Positions 42,527 through 51,792 of a stretch of 64,000 bases of DNA are shown here, one piece after another (position 1 is the first letter of the stretch; every line of letters starts with the position of its first letter). The stretch lies in NCBI RefSeq assembly GCF_042682565.1, contig NZ_JBHUIC010000029.1; one strand, 5' to 3'. A program made the position numbers and the translations under genes. This DNA comes from Pistricoccus aurantiacus. Its GTDB lineage: Bacteria > Pseudomonadota > Gammaproteobacteria > Pseudomonadales > Halomonadaceae. A model generated the notes under the pieces. The model saw only the letters and a program-made list of their open reading frames with translations. It was not told the DNA's origin and ran no database searches.

Positions 42527-42868
42527 TCAGGTCTTGGTGACCTTCACCGCGGTGCCCGTGGCCACCAGAAACAGCATCGATTTGCCGTCGCCGGAGATTT
42601 CGCTGTAATCGAGGTCGATGCCGATGATCGCATTGGCGCCCAGGGATTGCGCCTCCTTTCGCAGCTCGTCCAGACAGGTCTTTCTGGCATCGCGAAGCGC
42701 GTTCTGGGACGACTTGTTGCGCCCGCCGAAGAAATCCCGAAAGCCGGCGAACATGTCCTTGAAGACGTTCATGCCGAACACGCACTCGGCGGATACGATA
42801 TCGATGTGCTCGGTGACGCGATAGCCCTCGAGATGCGAGGAGGTGGTGAGAATGACGCGCTCTGACAT
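42527..42868 (-). CDS. YbjQ/UPF0145 family protein
   Basis: The 113-residue protein has ILTTSSHLEGYRVTEHIDIVSAE, then LGANAIIGIDLDYSEI and MLFLVATGTAVKV, the YbjQ fold often annotated as putative heavy-metal binding. It probably forms a pentameric ring; the function is unknown. The start at 42868 (MSERVIL) has GGGAG about 9 nt upstream. Confidence 0.9.
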   Translation of the reverse strand: MSERVILTTSSHLEGYRVTEHIDIVSAECVFGMNVFKDMFAGFRDFFGGRNKSSQNALRDARKTCLDELRKEAQSLGANAIIGIDLDYSEISGDGKSMLFLVATGTAVKVTKT

Positions 42869-42966
42869 ACGGGAAATCTCCCTGGAGTAGTGATTACGCA
42901 GCATGGAAGCGTTGATCGCGATTGGCAAATGGCAGTGGGCGATCAATTGTGAGATGCCGCCATATA

Positions 42967-43236
42967 TCAGCCTTCGTAAACATCCTTGCGGTGGGCCGCG
43001 CGAATTACCAGCACCACTAGTCGCTCATCCTGCAGTTGGCAGATGAGACGATAGTCGCCCACGCGATACCGCCGGAATTTTGCAAGCTCGCCTTTCAATG
43101 GCTTGCCAAGTCGCCGAGGATTTTCCAGGGAAATGACACGTTCTTCGAGATAGCCACGAATACGACGGCGTTGCTGGGGAGCGATTTTCTTGAAACTTTT
43201 ACGCGCCGACTCGAGGTATTCAATTCACCAGGTCAC
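42967..43236 (-). pseudogene. RelE/ParE-family toxin, probably inactivated by TGA at codon 4
   Basis: Read from GTG 43236 the frame gives M T W, TGA (43227-43225), then IEYLESARKSFKKIAPQQRR and a full RelE core (LGKPLKGELAKFRRYRVGDY, RLICQLQ, VIRAAHRKDVYEG). The usual family start is M-x-W-x-IEY, so the stop replaces one internal residue. After the TGA there is no ATG/GTG start before the core; the only option is a rare ATT at 43224. It overlaps the antitoxin by 17 nt, the normal antitoxin-toxin order. A sequencing error could also explain the TGA. Confidence 0.75.
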
Positions 43237-43441
43237 GCCAGAATTCCTCGGCGCTGATAATGCGATCGCGCCCTTGGCGAAGCTGCTCAAGCGCATGTTC
43301 GGCTAGATAAGTGTCTTCAAGGTCATCGAGATGTTCCTCGACAAGCTTGCGAAGATAGAAGGTCTTTGACCTGCCGGTTACCTGGGCAAGATGCGCAAGG
43401 CGAGTCTCGGTCTCGGGATCGAGACGAAGGCTGATTGGCAT
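43220..43441 (-). CDS. Ribbon-helix-helix antitoxin (RelB-like)
   Basis: The 73-residue protein starts MPISLRLDPETETRLAHLAQ and continues VTGRSKTFYLRKLVEEHLDD, a ribbon-helix-helix DNA-binding domain, then a toxin-binding helix (AEEFWRDLVN). It would repress its own operon and neutralise the RelE-type toxin encoded downstream. The start at 43441 has GGAAG 8 nt upstream. It looks intact although the toxin is interrupted. Confidence 0.85.
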   Translation of the reverse strand: MPISLRLDPETETRLAHLAQVTGRSKTFYLRKLVEEHLDDLEDTYLAEHALEQLRQGRDRIISAEEFWRDLVN

Positions 43442-43541
43442 GGGATGTCTTCCGGCAGATACATGTATTGATCGTATCGCATGGATCATTGGCAAACCAT
43501 GGGCGGGTCCCCATGCGATGCGCTGGGATACGTCGGCATTC

Positions 43542-44096
43542 TTAAAAATTCCGTGCCGGCGTGCAACAGCTTACCAGCCGGGCCGGCGCCTTGCTTACGT
43601 TGCGAAAGCGATGAGGAATATTGGTGTTGAAGTAGTAGCTTTCCCCGGCCTTTAAAATTCGGGTATCCGCGCCGATGGTGATTTCGATCTCGCCTTCCAG
43701 CACCACGCCGGCTTCCTCGCCTCGATGAGCGATCATCTCGCGACCGGTGTCCGCCCCTGCCGGGTAGGTCTCGATCATGAAGGTCAGGGCGCGGGACTCG
43801 CGATTGGCCCCCACCAGCTTGAAGATCACCTCGCCGCTGCCGATATCCGTCAGTTCCTCGGCGCCGTAGAAGACCTGCTCGCGGCTGTCCATGTCCATGG
43901 TGAAGAAGTCGCCGACGCTGATCGGGATGGCGTCGAGAATCTTCTTCAGGGAGCTGACGGAAGGGCTGACCTTGCCCTGCTCGATCAGCGACAGGCTGGA
44001 GTGGGTAACGCCGCAGCGCTTGGCCAGTTCGCGCTGGGAAATGCCCCGCAGCGTGCGCAGGGCACGCAGGCGAGGGCCGACCACATTGTCCGACAT
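43542..44096 (-). CDS. XRE-cupin transcriptional regulator (PuuR-like)
   Basis: The 184-residue protein has an N-terminal HTH (ISQRELAKRCGVTHSSLSLI, about 19-38) and a C-terminal cupin (HRGEEAGVVLEGEIEI, SYYFNTNIPHRFRN). This is the architecture of PuuR, the putrescine-utilisation repressor. The ligand is unknown. It sits downstream of the TRAP/nuclease operon and could regulate it or the lhgO-permease genes; no operator was identified. A 117-bp gap separates it from the upstream gene. Confidence 0.85.
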   Translation of the reverse strand: MSDNVVGPRLRALRTLRGISQRELAKRCGVTHSSLSLIEQGKVSPSVSSLKKILDAIPISVGDFFTMDMDSREQVFYGAEELTDIGSGEVIFKLVGANRESRALTFMIETYPAGADTGREMIAHRGEEAGVVLEGEIEITIGADTRILKAGESYYFNTNIPHRFRNVSKAPARLVSCCTPARNF

Positions 44097-44213
44097 TCAT
44101 TGATCCTTGAGGTAAAGCGAAAATGATTGGAAAGCGGGCGGGCTCAACCCGCGATGCCCAAGAATACCGCCAGGCCGGGTTTGATCTCCAGTGGCGCGTT
44201 TCATGACTGACGC

Positions 44214-45305
44214 TTACTCTCGCGCTTGCATTTCCGCCCGCTCGATGGTCGCCCTGGCCTCGTCGAGATCGCCTTCCGCAGGCACCGGCGGGGTTTGCCG
44301 ATCGGCGGCGTCGGGACGGTGGCAGAGCTCGGCGTATATCGGATAGTGATCCGAGCCGAAGCCGGGCTGGCGATCGAAGGAGACCAGCGTGAGCTCATCC
44401 TGATAGAGAACATGGTCCAGAGGCCAGGCGATGATCGGATTTTTGGCGTCATAGGTGGGATAGAAGCCGCGTCCGACGCGCGGGTCGAGCAGGCCGGCCA
44501 GCCGCATGACTCGGCGGGTGACGCTTTCCCAGGAAACCGCGTTGAAATCTCCGGCCAGGATCGTCGGCTGTCGAGAATCCCGGGCCTCCAGCGCGGCTTT
44601 CAACAGCTGAGCGTCTCGCGGAAGTGCCGATTGCGACCAGTAGCGGGGCGGGCGGGGGTGCAGCCCGTGGAAGTGAATGATGCGCTCGCCCGGCAGGCGC
44701 ACTCGCGTGTCGATCGAGGGAGTGGCGGCGTCGAAGCGCAGACGTATCTTCGGCTCGATCAGCGGATAACGGGAAAAAAGGTGCATGCCGTAGGACTCGG
44801 CCTGCGGAGGAATGTATTGCACTCGATAGGAAAACCGCTCGTCCAGAGCATCGAGCTGGCGATCCCACCAGGCGTCGGTTTCCATCACCAGAAACAGGTC
44901 CGGCTCGGTATCGTGAACGATACGAAGCAGCTTCTCCGCGTGCTCATTGGCCATCTTGACGTTGGCGATCAGCAAGCGAATCCTCGATTCCGCGGGGCAG
45001 CTGGCGGTCTCCACAGCTGGGGGCTTCAATGGAAAGAAATACGGATATAGCCGGTAGCCGTGAGAAACCAGCGCGATGCCCGCCAGGCCCAGTACGAGCC
45101 AGCGCCATTTCCCCCATGCACCACGCAGCAAAAAGTGCAGGAACGTCAGACCGAGCAGGAAAAGGGCAATCTGCAGCCGAGGGAAATCGAGATAGCGTAT
45201 CCACCAGATATTGCTTTCGATCAGCGGCAGCAGCGAGGCAATGGCGAGCAGCACCAGTAGCGGCAGCACCAGGAATCGATCCAGGGCGTTTTTCCATGTC
45301 GTCAT
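44214..45305 (-). CDS. Membrane-anchored endonuclease/exonuclease/phosphatase family protein
   Basis: The 363-residue protein has three N-terminal TM helices (about 13-95) and a periplasmic EEP domain with LLIANVKMANEH, the catalytic Glu of VMETDAWWD, ILAGDFNAVSWE and GSDHYPIYAEL. EEP enzymes hydrolyse phosphodiesters of nucleic acids or lipids; the substrate is unknown. Its ATG overlaps the TRAP permease stop (ATGA), so it is translationally coupled to a transporter. A longer in-frame start is rejected. Confidence 0.85.
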   Translation of the reverse strand: MTTWKNALDRFLVLPLLVLLAIASLLPLIESNIWWIRYLDFPRLQIALFLLGLTFLHFLLRGAWGKWRWLVLGLAGIALVSHGYRLYPYFFPLKPPAVETASCPAESRIRLLIANVKMANEHAEKLLRIVHDTEPDLFLVMETDAWWDRQLDALDERFSYRVQYIPPQAESYGMHLFSRYPLIEPKIRLRFDAATPSIDTRVRLPGERIIHFHGLHPRPPRYWSQSALPRDAQLLKAALEARDSRQPTILAGDFNAVSWESVTRRVMRLAGLLDPRVGRGFYPTYDAKNPIIAWPLDHVLYQDELTLVSFDRQPGFGSDHYPIYAELCHRPDAADRQTPPVPAEGDLDEARATIERAEMQARE

Positions 45306-47311
45306 GCGGCTTCCCGCCGACCTGCCCACCAATTGCTGCCAAGAATCAGCAGCATCACCGCGGCGCCAATAACTTCATAGGTGGCGTTGGGGGTGAAAAT
45401 GGCGACGATAGCCGGCAGCAGCAGCAGCCGCAGCCACCATCCCATGCGGGTAAACAGGTAGCCTTCCAGGGCGGCGGCGAAAGCGCCCAGGGCCAGGGCG
45501 GCGGTCAGGACATTCCAGACGACCTCAAGCGGCGGGCCACCGAGAATGATCGAGGGGTTGTAGACCATGAACAGCGGAATCAGGTAGAGCCCCTTGGCGA
45601 ATTTCCAGGCCTGGAAGGCGGTATCCATGGGTCGGCTTCCGGCGATCGCTGCCCCGGCGAAGCCCGCCAAGGCGATCGGCGGGGTGACGTTGGAATCCTG
45701 GGAGTACCAGAACACCACCAGATGAGCGACCAGCAGCGGCACGCCGAACTCCGTGGTCAGCGCCGGACCCACCAGCACGATCAGCACGATATAGCTGGCG
45801 GTGACCGGCAGGCCCATGCCCAGCACCAGGCTCGCCAGCAGCACCAGAACCAGCGCCAGCAGCAGGTTGCCTTGGGAAAAAGCCAGCATCATCGCCGAGA
45901 ACTTGAGCCCGAGCCCGGTCAGCCCCACCACGCCGACAATGATGCCCGCCACGGCGCAGGCCATGGTCACCGGTACCGCGTTGCGGGCGCCGAGTTCCAG
46001 CCCTTCGATGACCTTGGCGATGCCGTCCCGCAGGGCGACCTGGATGGCGTGAGCGTTCACCGGCTGGCCCCGCTTGGGGGCGACGAAGAAGAACCATACC
46101 GCGAAACGCGCCGCCGCCACGGCGAGCATGGTAAGAATCGCGTAGAAGCCCACCCGAGAAGGCGAGAGATTCATCACCAGGAGCCATATCAGCACCCCAA
46201 GCGGCAGCAGGAAGTGCCAGCCTTCCTTCATCACGTCCCGCATCTGCGGCAGCTCGGTCTTCGACATGCCCTTCATGCCTTGCTTCAGAGCGATGATATG
46301 CACGAACAGATAGACGGTTCCAAAGTAAAGAATCGCCGGCAGGATGCTGACCTTGACCACGTCCAGGTAGGGCATGCGGGTGTATTCGGCGATCAGGAAG
46401 GCCCCTGCGCCCATCAGCGGCGGCATGATCTGCCCGCCGGTGGAGGCCGCCGCCTCGATGCCTCCGGCCTGGGCGGGCTTGTAGCCCAGGCGCTTCATCA
46501 GCGGAATGGTGAAGGCACCGGTGGTCACCACGTTGGCGATGGCGCTGCCGGAAATCGAGCCCATGCCCGCGGAGGCGATCACCGCCGCCTTGGCCGGGCC
46601 ACCGCGCTGGCGACCGGTGGCGGCGTAGGCCAGATCGATGAAGAACTTGCCGGCGCCGGTGATTTCCAGGAAGGCGCCGAACAGCACAAAGATGAAGATA
46701 TAGGTGGCCGCGACCCCGATGGGCAGGCCGAAGATGCCCTCCTGGCCGAGATAGAGCTGGCCCACCAGACGATCCAGGCCGTAGCCGCGATGCTCGAGAA
46801 TCCCCGGCAGGAACTGGCCCAGCCAGGGCAGCTCGCCCCGGGGGCCGGCGAAAGCGTAGAGGATGGCGATCAGGCCGATGATGGTCATGCTCAGACCCAC
46901 GGCGCGACGGCTGGCTTCCAGCACCGTGACGGTGGCGATGATGCCCACCCAGATATCCGTCTGGCTCCAGAAGCCGGCGCGGTTGATGATCTCGTCGAGA
47001 TACAGCACCAGATAGCCACCGGTAATCAGGGCGCCGGCCAGGAAGATCAGGTCGATCAGGCCGCCGAGGAAGCCGCGTTTATGCCTGGGGCCGAATACCG
47101 GGAACAGCAGAAAGGCCAGCATCATGATCAGCATCAGGTGGATGCTGCGCTGGTAGAAGAGCCCGAGGGGCTCGATGCCGGCGGTATAGAGTTGAAACAG
47201 CGACAGGGTCACGCCGACGATGGCGATCAGCCACAGCACCGGGCGGGAAAGGCTAGCCTGAGCGCCGGAAGCATCGGAGTGGGATGAAGAAGATTGCGGC
47301 GAGTCGCTCAT
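45302..47311 (-). CDS. TAXI-type TRAP transporter, fused 4TM-12TM permease
   Basis: The 669-residue integral membrane protein fuses the small (DctQ-like) and large (DctM-like) subunits, as is usual for TAXI TRAP systems. The large-subunit core shows GSISGSAIANVVTTGAFTIP and AASTGGQIMPPLMGAGAFLI, the TRAP signature. It imports an organic acid or amino acid using an ion gradient. It overlaps the DUF1850 gene by 4 bp and the EEP gene by 4 bp. Confidence 0.93.
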   Translation of the reverse strand: MSDSPQSSSSHSDASGAQASLSRPVLWLIAIVGVTLSLFQLYTAGIEPLGLFYQRSIHLMLIMMLAFLLFPVFGPRHKRGFLGGLIDLIFLAGALITGGYLVLYLDEIINRAGFWSQTDIWVGIIATVTVLEASRRAVGLSMTIIGLIAILYAFAGPRGELPWLGQFLPGILEHRGYGLDRLVGQLYLGQEGIFGLPIGVAATYIFIFVLFGAFLEITGAGKFFIDLAYAATGRQRGGPAKAAVIASAGMGSISGSAIANVVTTGAFTIPLMKRLGYKPAQAGGIEAAASTGGQIMPPLMGAGAFLIAEYTRMPYLDVVKVSILPAILYFGTVYLFVHIIALKQGMKGMSKTELPQMRDVMKEGWHFLLPLGVLIWLLVMNLSPSRVGFYAILTMLAVAAARFAVWFFFVAPKRGQPVNAHAIQVALRDGIAKVIEGLELGARNAVPVTMACAVAGIIVGVVGLTGLGLKFSAMMLAFSQGNLLLALVLVLLASLVLGMGLPVTASYIVLIVLVGPALTTEFGVPLLVAHLVVFWYSQDSNVTPPIALAGFAGAAIAGSRPMDTAFQAWKFAKGLYLIPLFMVYNPSIILGGPPLEVVWNVLTAALALGAFAAALEGYLFTRMGWWLRLLLLPAIVAIFTPNATYEVIGAAVMLLILGSNWWAGRREAA

Positions 47312-47922
47312 AAGGATGATTCCGAATTGGCAGACGTGGCGTGGACCAAAGGCAGCGGATAAAGCCCCACGGTTACCGCTTGATGAGCGGCGCGTTCGCT
47401 TAGGCTAATTCCGTTCGGTGCCGCTTGGGGCGATGGATAGTGCCCGGGGCAGTTGTCTCTCTGGCTGGCGATCAGTGTCTCCAGTCGCGGCTCGTCATGG
47501 TCGACCAGCCGGTGATCGACCCGCATCCCGCCGACCCGCAGCCGATAACGATTGTTCGGCACCGGCTCGTTGATATCCTCGATCCAGTAGCCGCTCCGGC
47601 CATCGGACACCTGGCGCCCGCGTCCGGGGATATGGTCAAGGCCGGCGGCGAAGTCCGGCAGATGGCTGCGTTCCAGCACCATGCGGCCTTTGACGTTGCG
47701 ATAGCAGTCGTGAACGGTAAAACCTTCCACGGAATGGTTCCAGGCCAGGCACCAGCCGGCGCCTTCTGGCATCGGCAACCTCACCAGCGGCTCGCCGTCT
47801 TCAGCAATCACCCGCAGTTCCGCGATAGCCGGACAGGCCGCAAGCGCCGGATAAGGCGCAAGAATGCCCAGGGCAAGCAGCAGTAGTGCCTGCCCCGGGA
47901 GTCGAATTGCGCTGGCGATCAC
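47308..47922 (-). CDS. DUF1850 protein of a TAXI TRAP operon
   Basis: The 204-residue exported protein has an N-terminal signal (LLLLALGILAPYPALAAC), then WNHSVEGFTVHDCYR and LPDFAAGLDHIPGRG, the DUF1850 pattern. Such genes are found repeatedly between the TAXI binding protein and permease, with no known biochemical role. It starts with GTG, overlapping the binding-protein stop by 1 nt. The region after about residue 150 is Ser/Ala-rich and poorly conserved. Confidence 0.88.
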   Translation of the reverse strand: MIASAIRLPGQALLLLALGILAPYPALAACPAIAELRVIAEDGEPLVRLPMPEGAGWCLAWNHSVEGFTVHDCYRNVKGRMVLERSHLPDFAAGLDHIPGRGRQVSDGRSGYWIEDINEPVPNNRYRLRVGGMRVDHRLVDHDEPRLETLIASQRDNCPGHYPSPQAAPNGISLSERAAHQAVTVGLYPLPLVHATSANSESSL

Positions 47923-48884
47923 TAGGGGCGCTGCTGGTCTGAGACTTTCGCGCCCACCTCCTCGTAGTAGCGCAGGGCGCCGGGATGGAAGGGAATCGGC
48001 GTCGAATCCGTGCTGAATTTCACCGTGGTATCGTTGGCCGCCGGGTGAATGGCGATCAGTTCATCGGTGTTCTCGAAGAGAAGCTTGGTGATCTGATAGG
48101 CCAGGTCGTCGTCCAACTCGGCGTTGGTCACCAGCACGTTGGGAATGCTGACAGTCTGCACCGGCCCGTCCATGCCATCGTAAAGGTCCGCCTTGAGGTC
48201 GTAAGCGGCGAATACCGGTTCCGCCTCCTTGGCCTTGGCGACTTCCTCATCCGTCAGGCCGATCAGGCGAATGTCCCGAGTGGTGGCCAGGTTGAGGATC
48301 GAACTGGTGGGCGGTCCGACGCTCCAGAAGCCGGCGTCGATATCGCCGTCGCGAATGGCGTCCGCGGTCTCGTTGAAGTTGAAGCGCCGCTCCTCGATAT
48401 CGTCGTAGGTGATGCCGTTGGCTTCCAGCACCGCCCGGGCGTTGAGTTCCGTGCCGCTGCCCGGGGCGCCGACGGAGACCGTCTTGCCCTTGAGATCCTG
48501 CAGGGACTCGATACCGGAGTCCGCCATGGTGACGAGCTGCAGTGCGTTGGGATAGATGGAAGCCAGGGCGCGAATGTTCTCGAGCTGGCGGCCCTCGAAG
48601 TCGCCGGTGCCGTTGTAGGCCTGATAGACCGTGTCCGCCAGAGCCAGGGCGATATCCGAATCCCCACGCCATACCAGGCCCATGTTCTCCACGGAAGCGC
48701 CGGTGACCTCGGCCACCGCGTCATGGCCTTCGATATGCCTGTTGATCATCTCCGCCAGGCCGCCTCCGATGGGGTAGTAGGTGCCGCCGGTGCCGCCGGT
48801 GGCGATGGAGAGCTGCTGCTGGGCAAGCGCAAGAGGCGCGGTCGCCAGCAGCGCCCCGGCCAGGACGTATTTGAGTGCGCGCAT
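47922..48884 (-). CDS. TAXI family TRAP transporter solute-binding protein
   Basis: The 320-residue periplasmic protein has a signal peptide (MRALKYVLAGALLATAPLAL, cut before QQQLS) and the TAXI motif IATGGTGGTYYPIGGGLAEM, followed by SVENMGLVWRGDSDIALALA and KTVSVGAPGSGTELNARAVL. Related proteins bind glutamate or other C4-C5 acids; the ligand here cannot be read. It leads the operon with DUF1850, the permease and the EEP gene. A 115-bp gap upstream holds its promoter. Confidence 0.93.
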   Translation of the reverse strand: MRALKYVLAGALLATAPLALAQQQLSIATGGTGGTYYPIGGGLAEMINRHIEGHDAVAEVTGASVENMGLVWRGDSDIALALADTVYQAYNGTGDFEGRQLENIRALASIYPNALQLVTMADSGIESLQDLKGKTVSVGAPGSGTELNARAVLEANGITYDDIEERRFNFNETADAIRDGDIDAGFWSVGPPTSSILNLATTRDIRLIGLTDEEVAKAKEAEPVFAAYDLKADLYDGMDGPVQTVSIPNVLVTNAELDDDLAYQITKLLFENTDELIAIHPAANDTTVKFSTDSTPIPFHPGALRYYEEVGAKVSDQQRP

Positions 48885-48999
48885 GAGATTCCTCCGTTCC
48901 GATCCCGGAACTCGTTGTGTTTGTTTATTTCACGGCTATTCCATCAGTTCTAAAGCTAGCACGCCCGGCGCGTTGGTAACCAATAGCGCTTTTGTCCAA

Positions 49000-50196
49000 T
49001 CAGCTACCCAGCTGCTCCTTTACCTGGCTGACGATATGGGCGCCGATGGGAATCGACGAGGTGGCCGCCGGGGAAGGCGCGTTACCGACATGAAGGCTTC
49101 GCGGCGTGTTGATGAACAGGAAATCGTCCGCCAGCTTGCCGTCTCGCGTCACCGCCTGAGCGCGAACGCCGGCGGGATAGGGCTTCATGTCGCTCAGTCC
49201 CAGACTCGGGCAGTACTTGCGCACCAGTTCCAGATAGCCCTTCTTGTGCAGTGAATTCTTCATTTCCGCCAGGCCCGGGCGCAGATTCTTGGTCAGCACC
49301 TTGCGAATACCGGAATCCGTGAACATGGCCGCCATGTCCTTGAGGGAGATATCGCTCTTCTTGTAGCCCTCGCGCTTGAAAGCCAGCACCGCGTTGGGAC
49401 CGACGGTCACCGAGCCGTCGATCATGCGGGTCAGGTGTACGCCGAGAAACGGCATGGCCGGGTCGGGGATGGGATAGATAAGATGCTTGACGATATCGTT
49501 GTGCTCCGGCGGCAACTGGTAATACTCGCCGCGAAACGGGCAGATGCTGAAGCCCGGCTCCTGACCCAGCATACGCACCACTCGATCCGCCATCAGGCCG
49601 GCGCAGGTCACTACATACCGACCGGTGAACTCGCCCTGGGTGGTGGTGACCACCACCTCCTCGCTGCGTTCTTCCAGGGCGGTGACCTCGGCGCCGTAGC
49701 GGATCTCGCCGCCCAGGCGCTCGAACTCCGCCGCCATGGCCCGGGTGACCGCGGCGTAATCGACGATGCCGCTGGAGGGCACGAAGATGCCGGCGATACC
49801 GGTGATGTTGGGCTCCCGCTCGCGCAGCGCTTCTCGGGAAAGCCGCTCGTGCTCCAGGTCGTTTGCGCTGATGCGCTCCTGGAGCTTGTGCATGCGCTGC
49901 TCTTCCAGCTCGTTGGTGGCAACCAGGAGCTTGCCGCAGATCTCGTAGGGAACATCGTGAGCATCGCAGAACTCTCGGGTGGCGCGATTGCCTTCCCGGC
50001 AGAAACGCGCCTTGAGACTGCCCGGGGTGTAGTAGACCCCGGCATGAATGACCCCGCTGTTATGGCCGGTCTGGTGCCTGGCCGGTGTTGATTCCTTTTC
50101 CAGCAGCAGCATGCGACGCTCGGGATAGGCCTTTTTGAGCTGCATGGCGGTGGACATGCCGAGAATGCCCCCGCCGATGATGATGAAGTCCTGCAT
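49000..50196 (-). CDS. lhgO: L-2-hydroxyglutarate oxidase/dehydrogenase LhgO
   Basis: The 398-residue FAD protein starts MQDFIIIGGGILGMSTAMQL with the dinucleotide fold, then TGHNSGVIHAGVYYTPGSLK and CPFRGEYYQL, specific to the LhgO group. It oxidises L-2-hydroxyglutarate to 2-oxoglutarate, passing electrons to quinone. It lies 21 bp after the APC permease, suggesting one transcript. A 2-oxoglutarate/amino-acid catabolic link is inferred. Confidence 0.93.
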   Translation of the reverse strand: MQDFIIIGGGILGMSTAMQLKKAYPERRMLLLEKESTPARHQTGHNSGVIHAGVYYTPGSLKARFCREGNRATREFCDAHDVPYEICGKLLVATNELEEQRMHKLQERISANDLEHERLSREALREREPNITGIAGIFVPSSGIVDYAAVTRAMAAEFERLGGEIRYGAEVTALEERSEEVVVTTTQGEFTGRYVVTCAGLMADRVVRMLGQEPGFSICPFRGEYYQLPPEHNDIVKHLIYPIPDPAMPFLGVHLTRMIDGSVTVGPNAVLAFKREGYKKSDISLKDMAAMFTDSGIRKVLTKNLRPGLAEMKNSLHKKGYLELVRKYCPSLGLSDMKPYPAGVRAQAVTRDGKLADDFLFINTPRSLHVGNAPSPAATSSIPIGAHIVSQVKEQLGS

Positions 50197-50217
50197 GAAG
50201 TTCCTTATGTCTAGCGT

Positions 50218-51657
50218 TTAGCGCCCTGGGTAGACCGAGTCTCCGGCCATTTCCTCTTGCATCATGCGCTTGCTGTAGTCGAGTCCGTAGTGGAAACGGG
50301 ACCAGGCGTATAGACCGAGCCCCAGAATCATCCAGCCGGCAACGATACCCCATTCGAGCGCGGAGAGCGCGGAGGGGCTGCCGGGCAGGTATAGCCCGGC
50401 CAGGAATAATGACAGAACCACCGCCAGAATACCCACCAGCTTGCCATGGCGCACCTTGAAGGGACGCGGCATGTCCGGCTCGCGGTGACGCAGCACCAGA
50501 AAGGACAGGGAAACGAACAGGTAGGCGATGACGATACCCAGGCCGCCGGCCACTACCAGCCATACCAGGGCGGAGCGCCCGAGCAGAGGCGCAAGGCTGG
50601 ACAGTGCCCCGATCAGCAGAATGGCGTTGGTGGGCGTGCGATATCGGGGATGCAGCTTGCCCAGAAAGGCCGGCAACATGCCGGAATGGGCCAGGGCATA
50701 GATGGCCCGTGAGCCGCCGATGTAGAAGGCGTTCCAGCTGGTGATGATGCCGGCGATACCCGCTAGAATCATCAGGTTGCCCGCCCAGGGCGCCTGAAAG
50801 ACCGCCTGCATGGCGTCCGGCACCGCCAGTGAGCTTTTCGAAAGCGCTTCCGGGTTCAGCATCAGCGAGGTGCCGAGAATGATCAAGGCGTACCAGAACA
50901 CCGCCAGGATCACCGAGATCATCAGCACCCGGCCGATCTCGCGAAAGGGCAGGTCGATTTCCTCCGCCGCCTGGGGAATGACGTCGAAGCCGACGAACAT
51001 GAAGGGCACCATGATGATGACCGCCATGATGCCGCCCATGACGCCTTCCTCGATGGAAAACAGCGGCTCCATGGTAGCGGTGCTGCCCTCGAAGAGCGCG
51101 CCGGTGATGAACAGGATACCCACTGCCAGAATCAGCAGGGTCACCAGTTTCTGCACCAGCGCCGCGGTGCGGATACCCACATAGTTGATGGTCATCATTA
51201 TCAGGGAACCCATCACCCCCACCGCCACCCAGGTAGCCTTGACGTCCCAGTCGGCCAGGGTCCAGAGATGACCCACCGCGTAATTCGGAAACAGGTGCTC
51301 GACTACCGTGGGCAAGGCCACCGCTTCGAAGGCCACCACGCTGACATAGCCCAGGGTGATCGCCCAGGTACACAGGAAGGAGGCGAAGTGGCCCAGGGCG
51401 CGATAGCTGTAGACGTGCTCGCCACCGACCTTGGGCATGGCGGAGGCCAGTTCCGCGTAGGTCAGACCCACCAGCACGATGATCAACCCGCCGAGCAGGA
51501 AGGCGGTGATCGCCCCCAGACTGCCCGCGGACTGAATCCAGCTGCCGGTCAACACGATCCAGCCCCAGCCGATCATTGCGCCAAAGGCCAGGGCCAGCAC
51601 GTCCGTGCGTGCCAGCACCCGGGTCAGTTGTACCGCCGTAGATGCATCGTTACTCAT
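50218..51657 (-). CDS. APC superfamily amino acid permease
   Basis: The 479-residue protein has about 12 TM helices. The first-helix motif FGAMIGWGWIVLTGSW and the segment PFMFVGFDVIPQAAEEID are typical of APC transporters. The substrate is unknown; neighbours (LhgO, PuuR-like regulator) suggest amino-acid or polyamine-derived compounds. AGGAGGTGAG lies just before the ATG. It heads an operon with lhgO. Confidence 0.9.
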   Translation of the reverse strand: MSNDASTAVQLTRVLARTDVLALAFGAMIGWGWIVLTGSWIQSAGSLGAITAFLLGGLIIVLVGLTYAELASAMPKVGGEHVYSYRALGHFASFLCTWAITLGYVSVVAFEAVALPTVVEHLFPNYAVGHLWTLADWDVKATWVAVGVMGSLIMMTINYVGIRTAALVQKLVTLLILAVGILFITGALFEGSTATMEPLFSIEEGVMGGIMAVIIMVPFMFVGFDVIPQAAEEIDLPFREIGRVLMISVILAVFWYALIILGTSLMLNPEALSKSSLAVPDAMQAVFQAPWAGNLMILAGIAGIITSWNAFYIGGSRAIYALAHSGMLPAFLGKLHPRYRTPTNAILLIGALSSLAPLLGRSALVWLVVAGGLGIVIAYLFVSLSFLVLRHREPDMPRPFKVRHGKLVGILAVVLSLFLAGLYLPGSPSALSALEWGIVAGWMILGLGLYAWSRFHYGLDYSKRMMQEEMAGDSVYPGR

Positions 51658-51792
51658 CTCACCTCCTTATCACTTGTTGCGACGTTTTGTTGTAATGACT
51701 ATTTTTTCAAGGAATATCGAAAAAATAGCCGGCTCCGGTGATAGGGGCAAGGTAAATGCGGGCAGGACAACGATAACTTTGGTCGAAGCTGG

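Noticed and set aside
45029..47287. 752-codon plus-strand frame opposite the EEP and TRAP permease genes
   Set aside because: It is extremely His/Gln/Asp/Gly-rich, the expected complement of a hydrophobic membrane protein.
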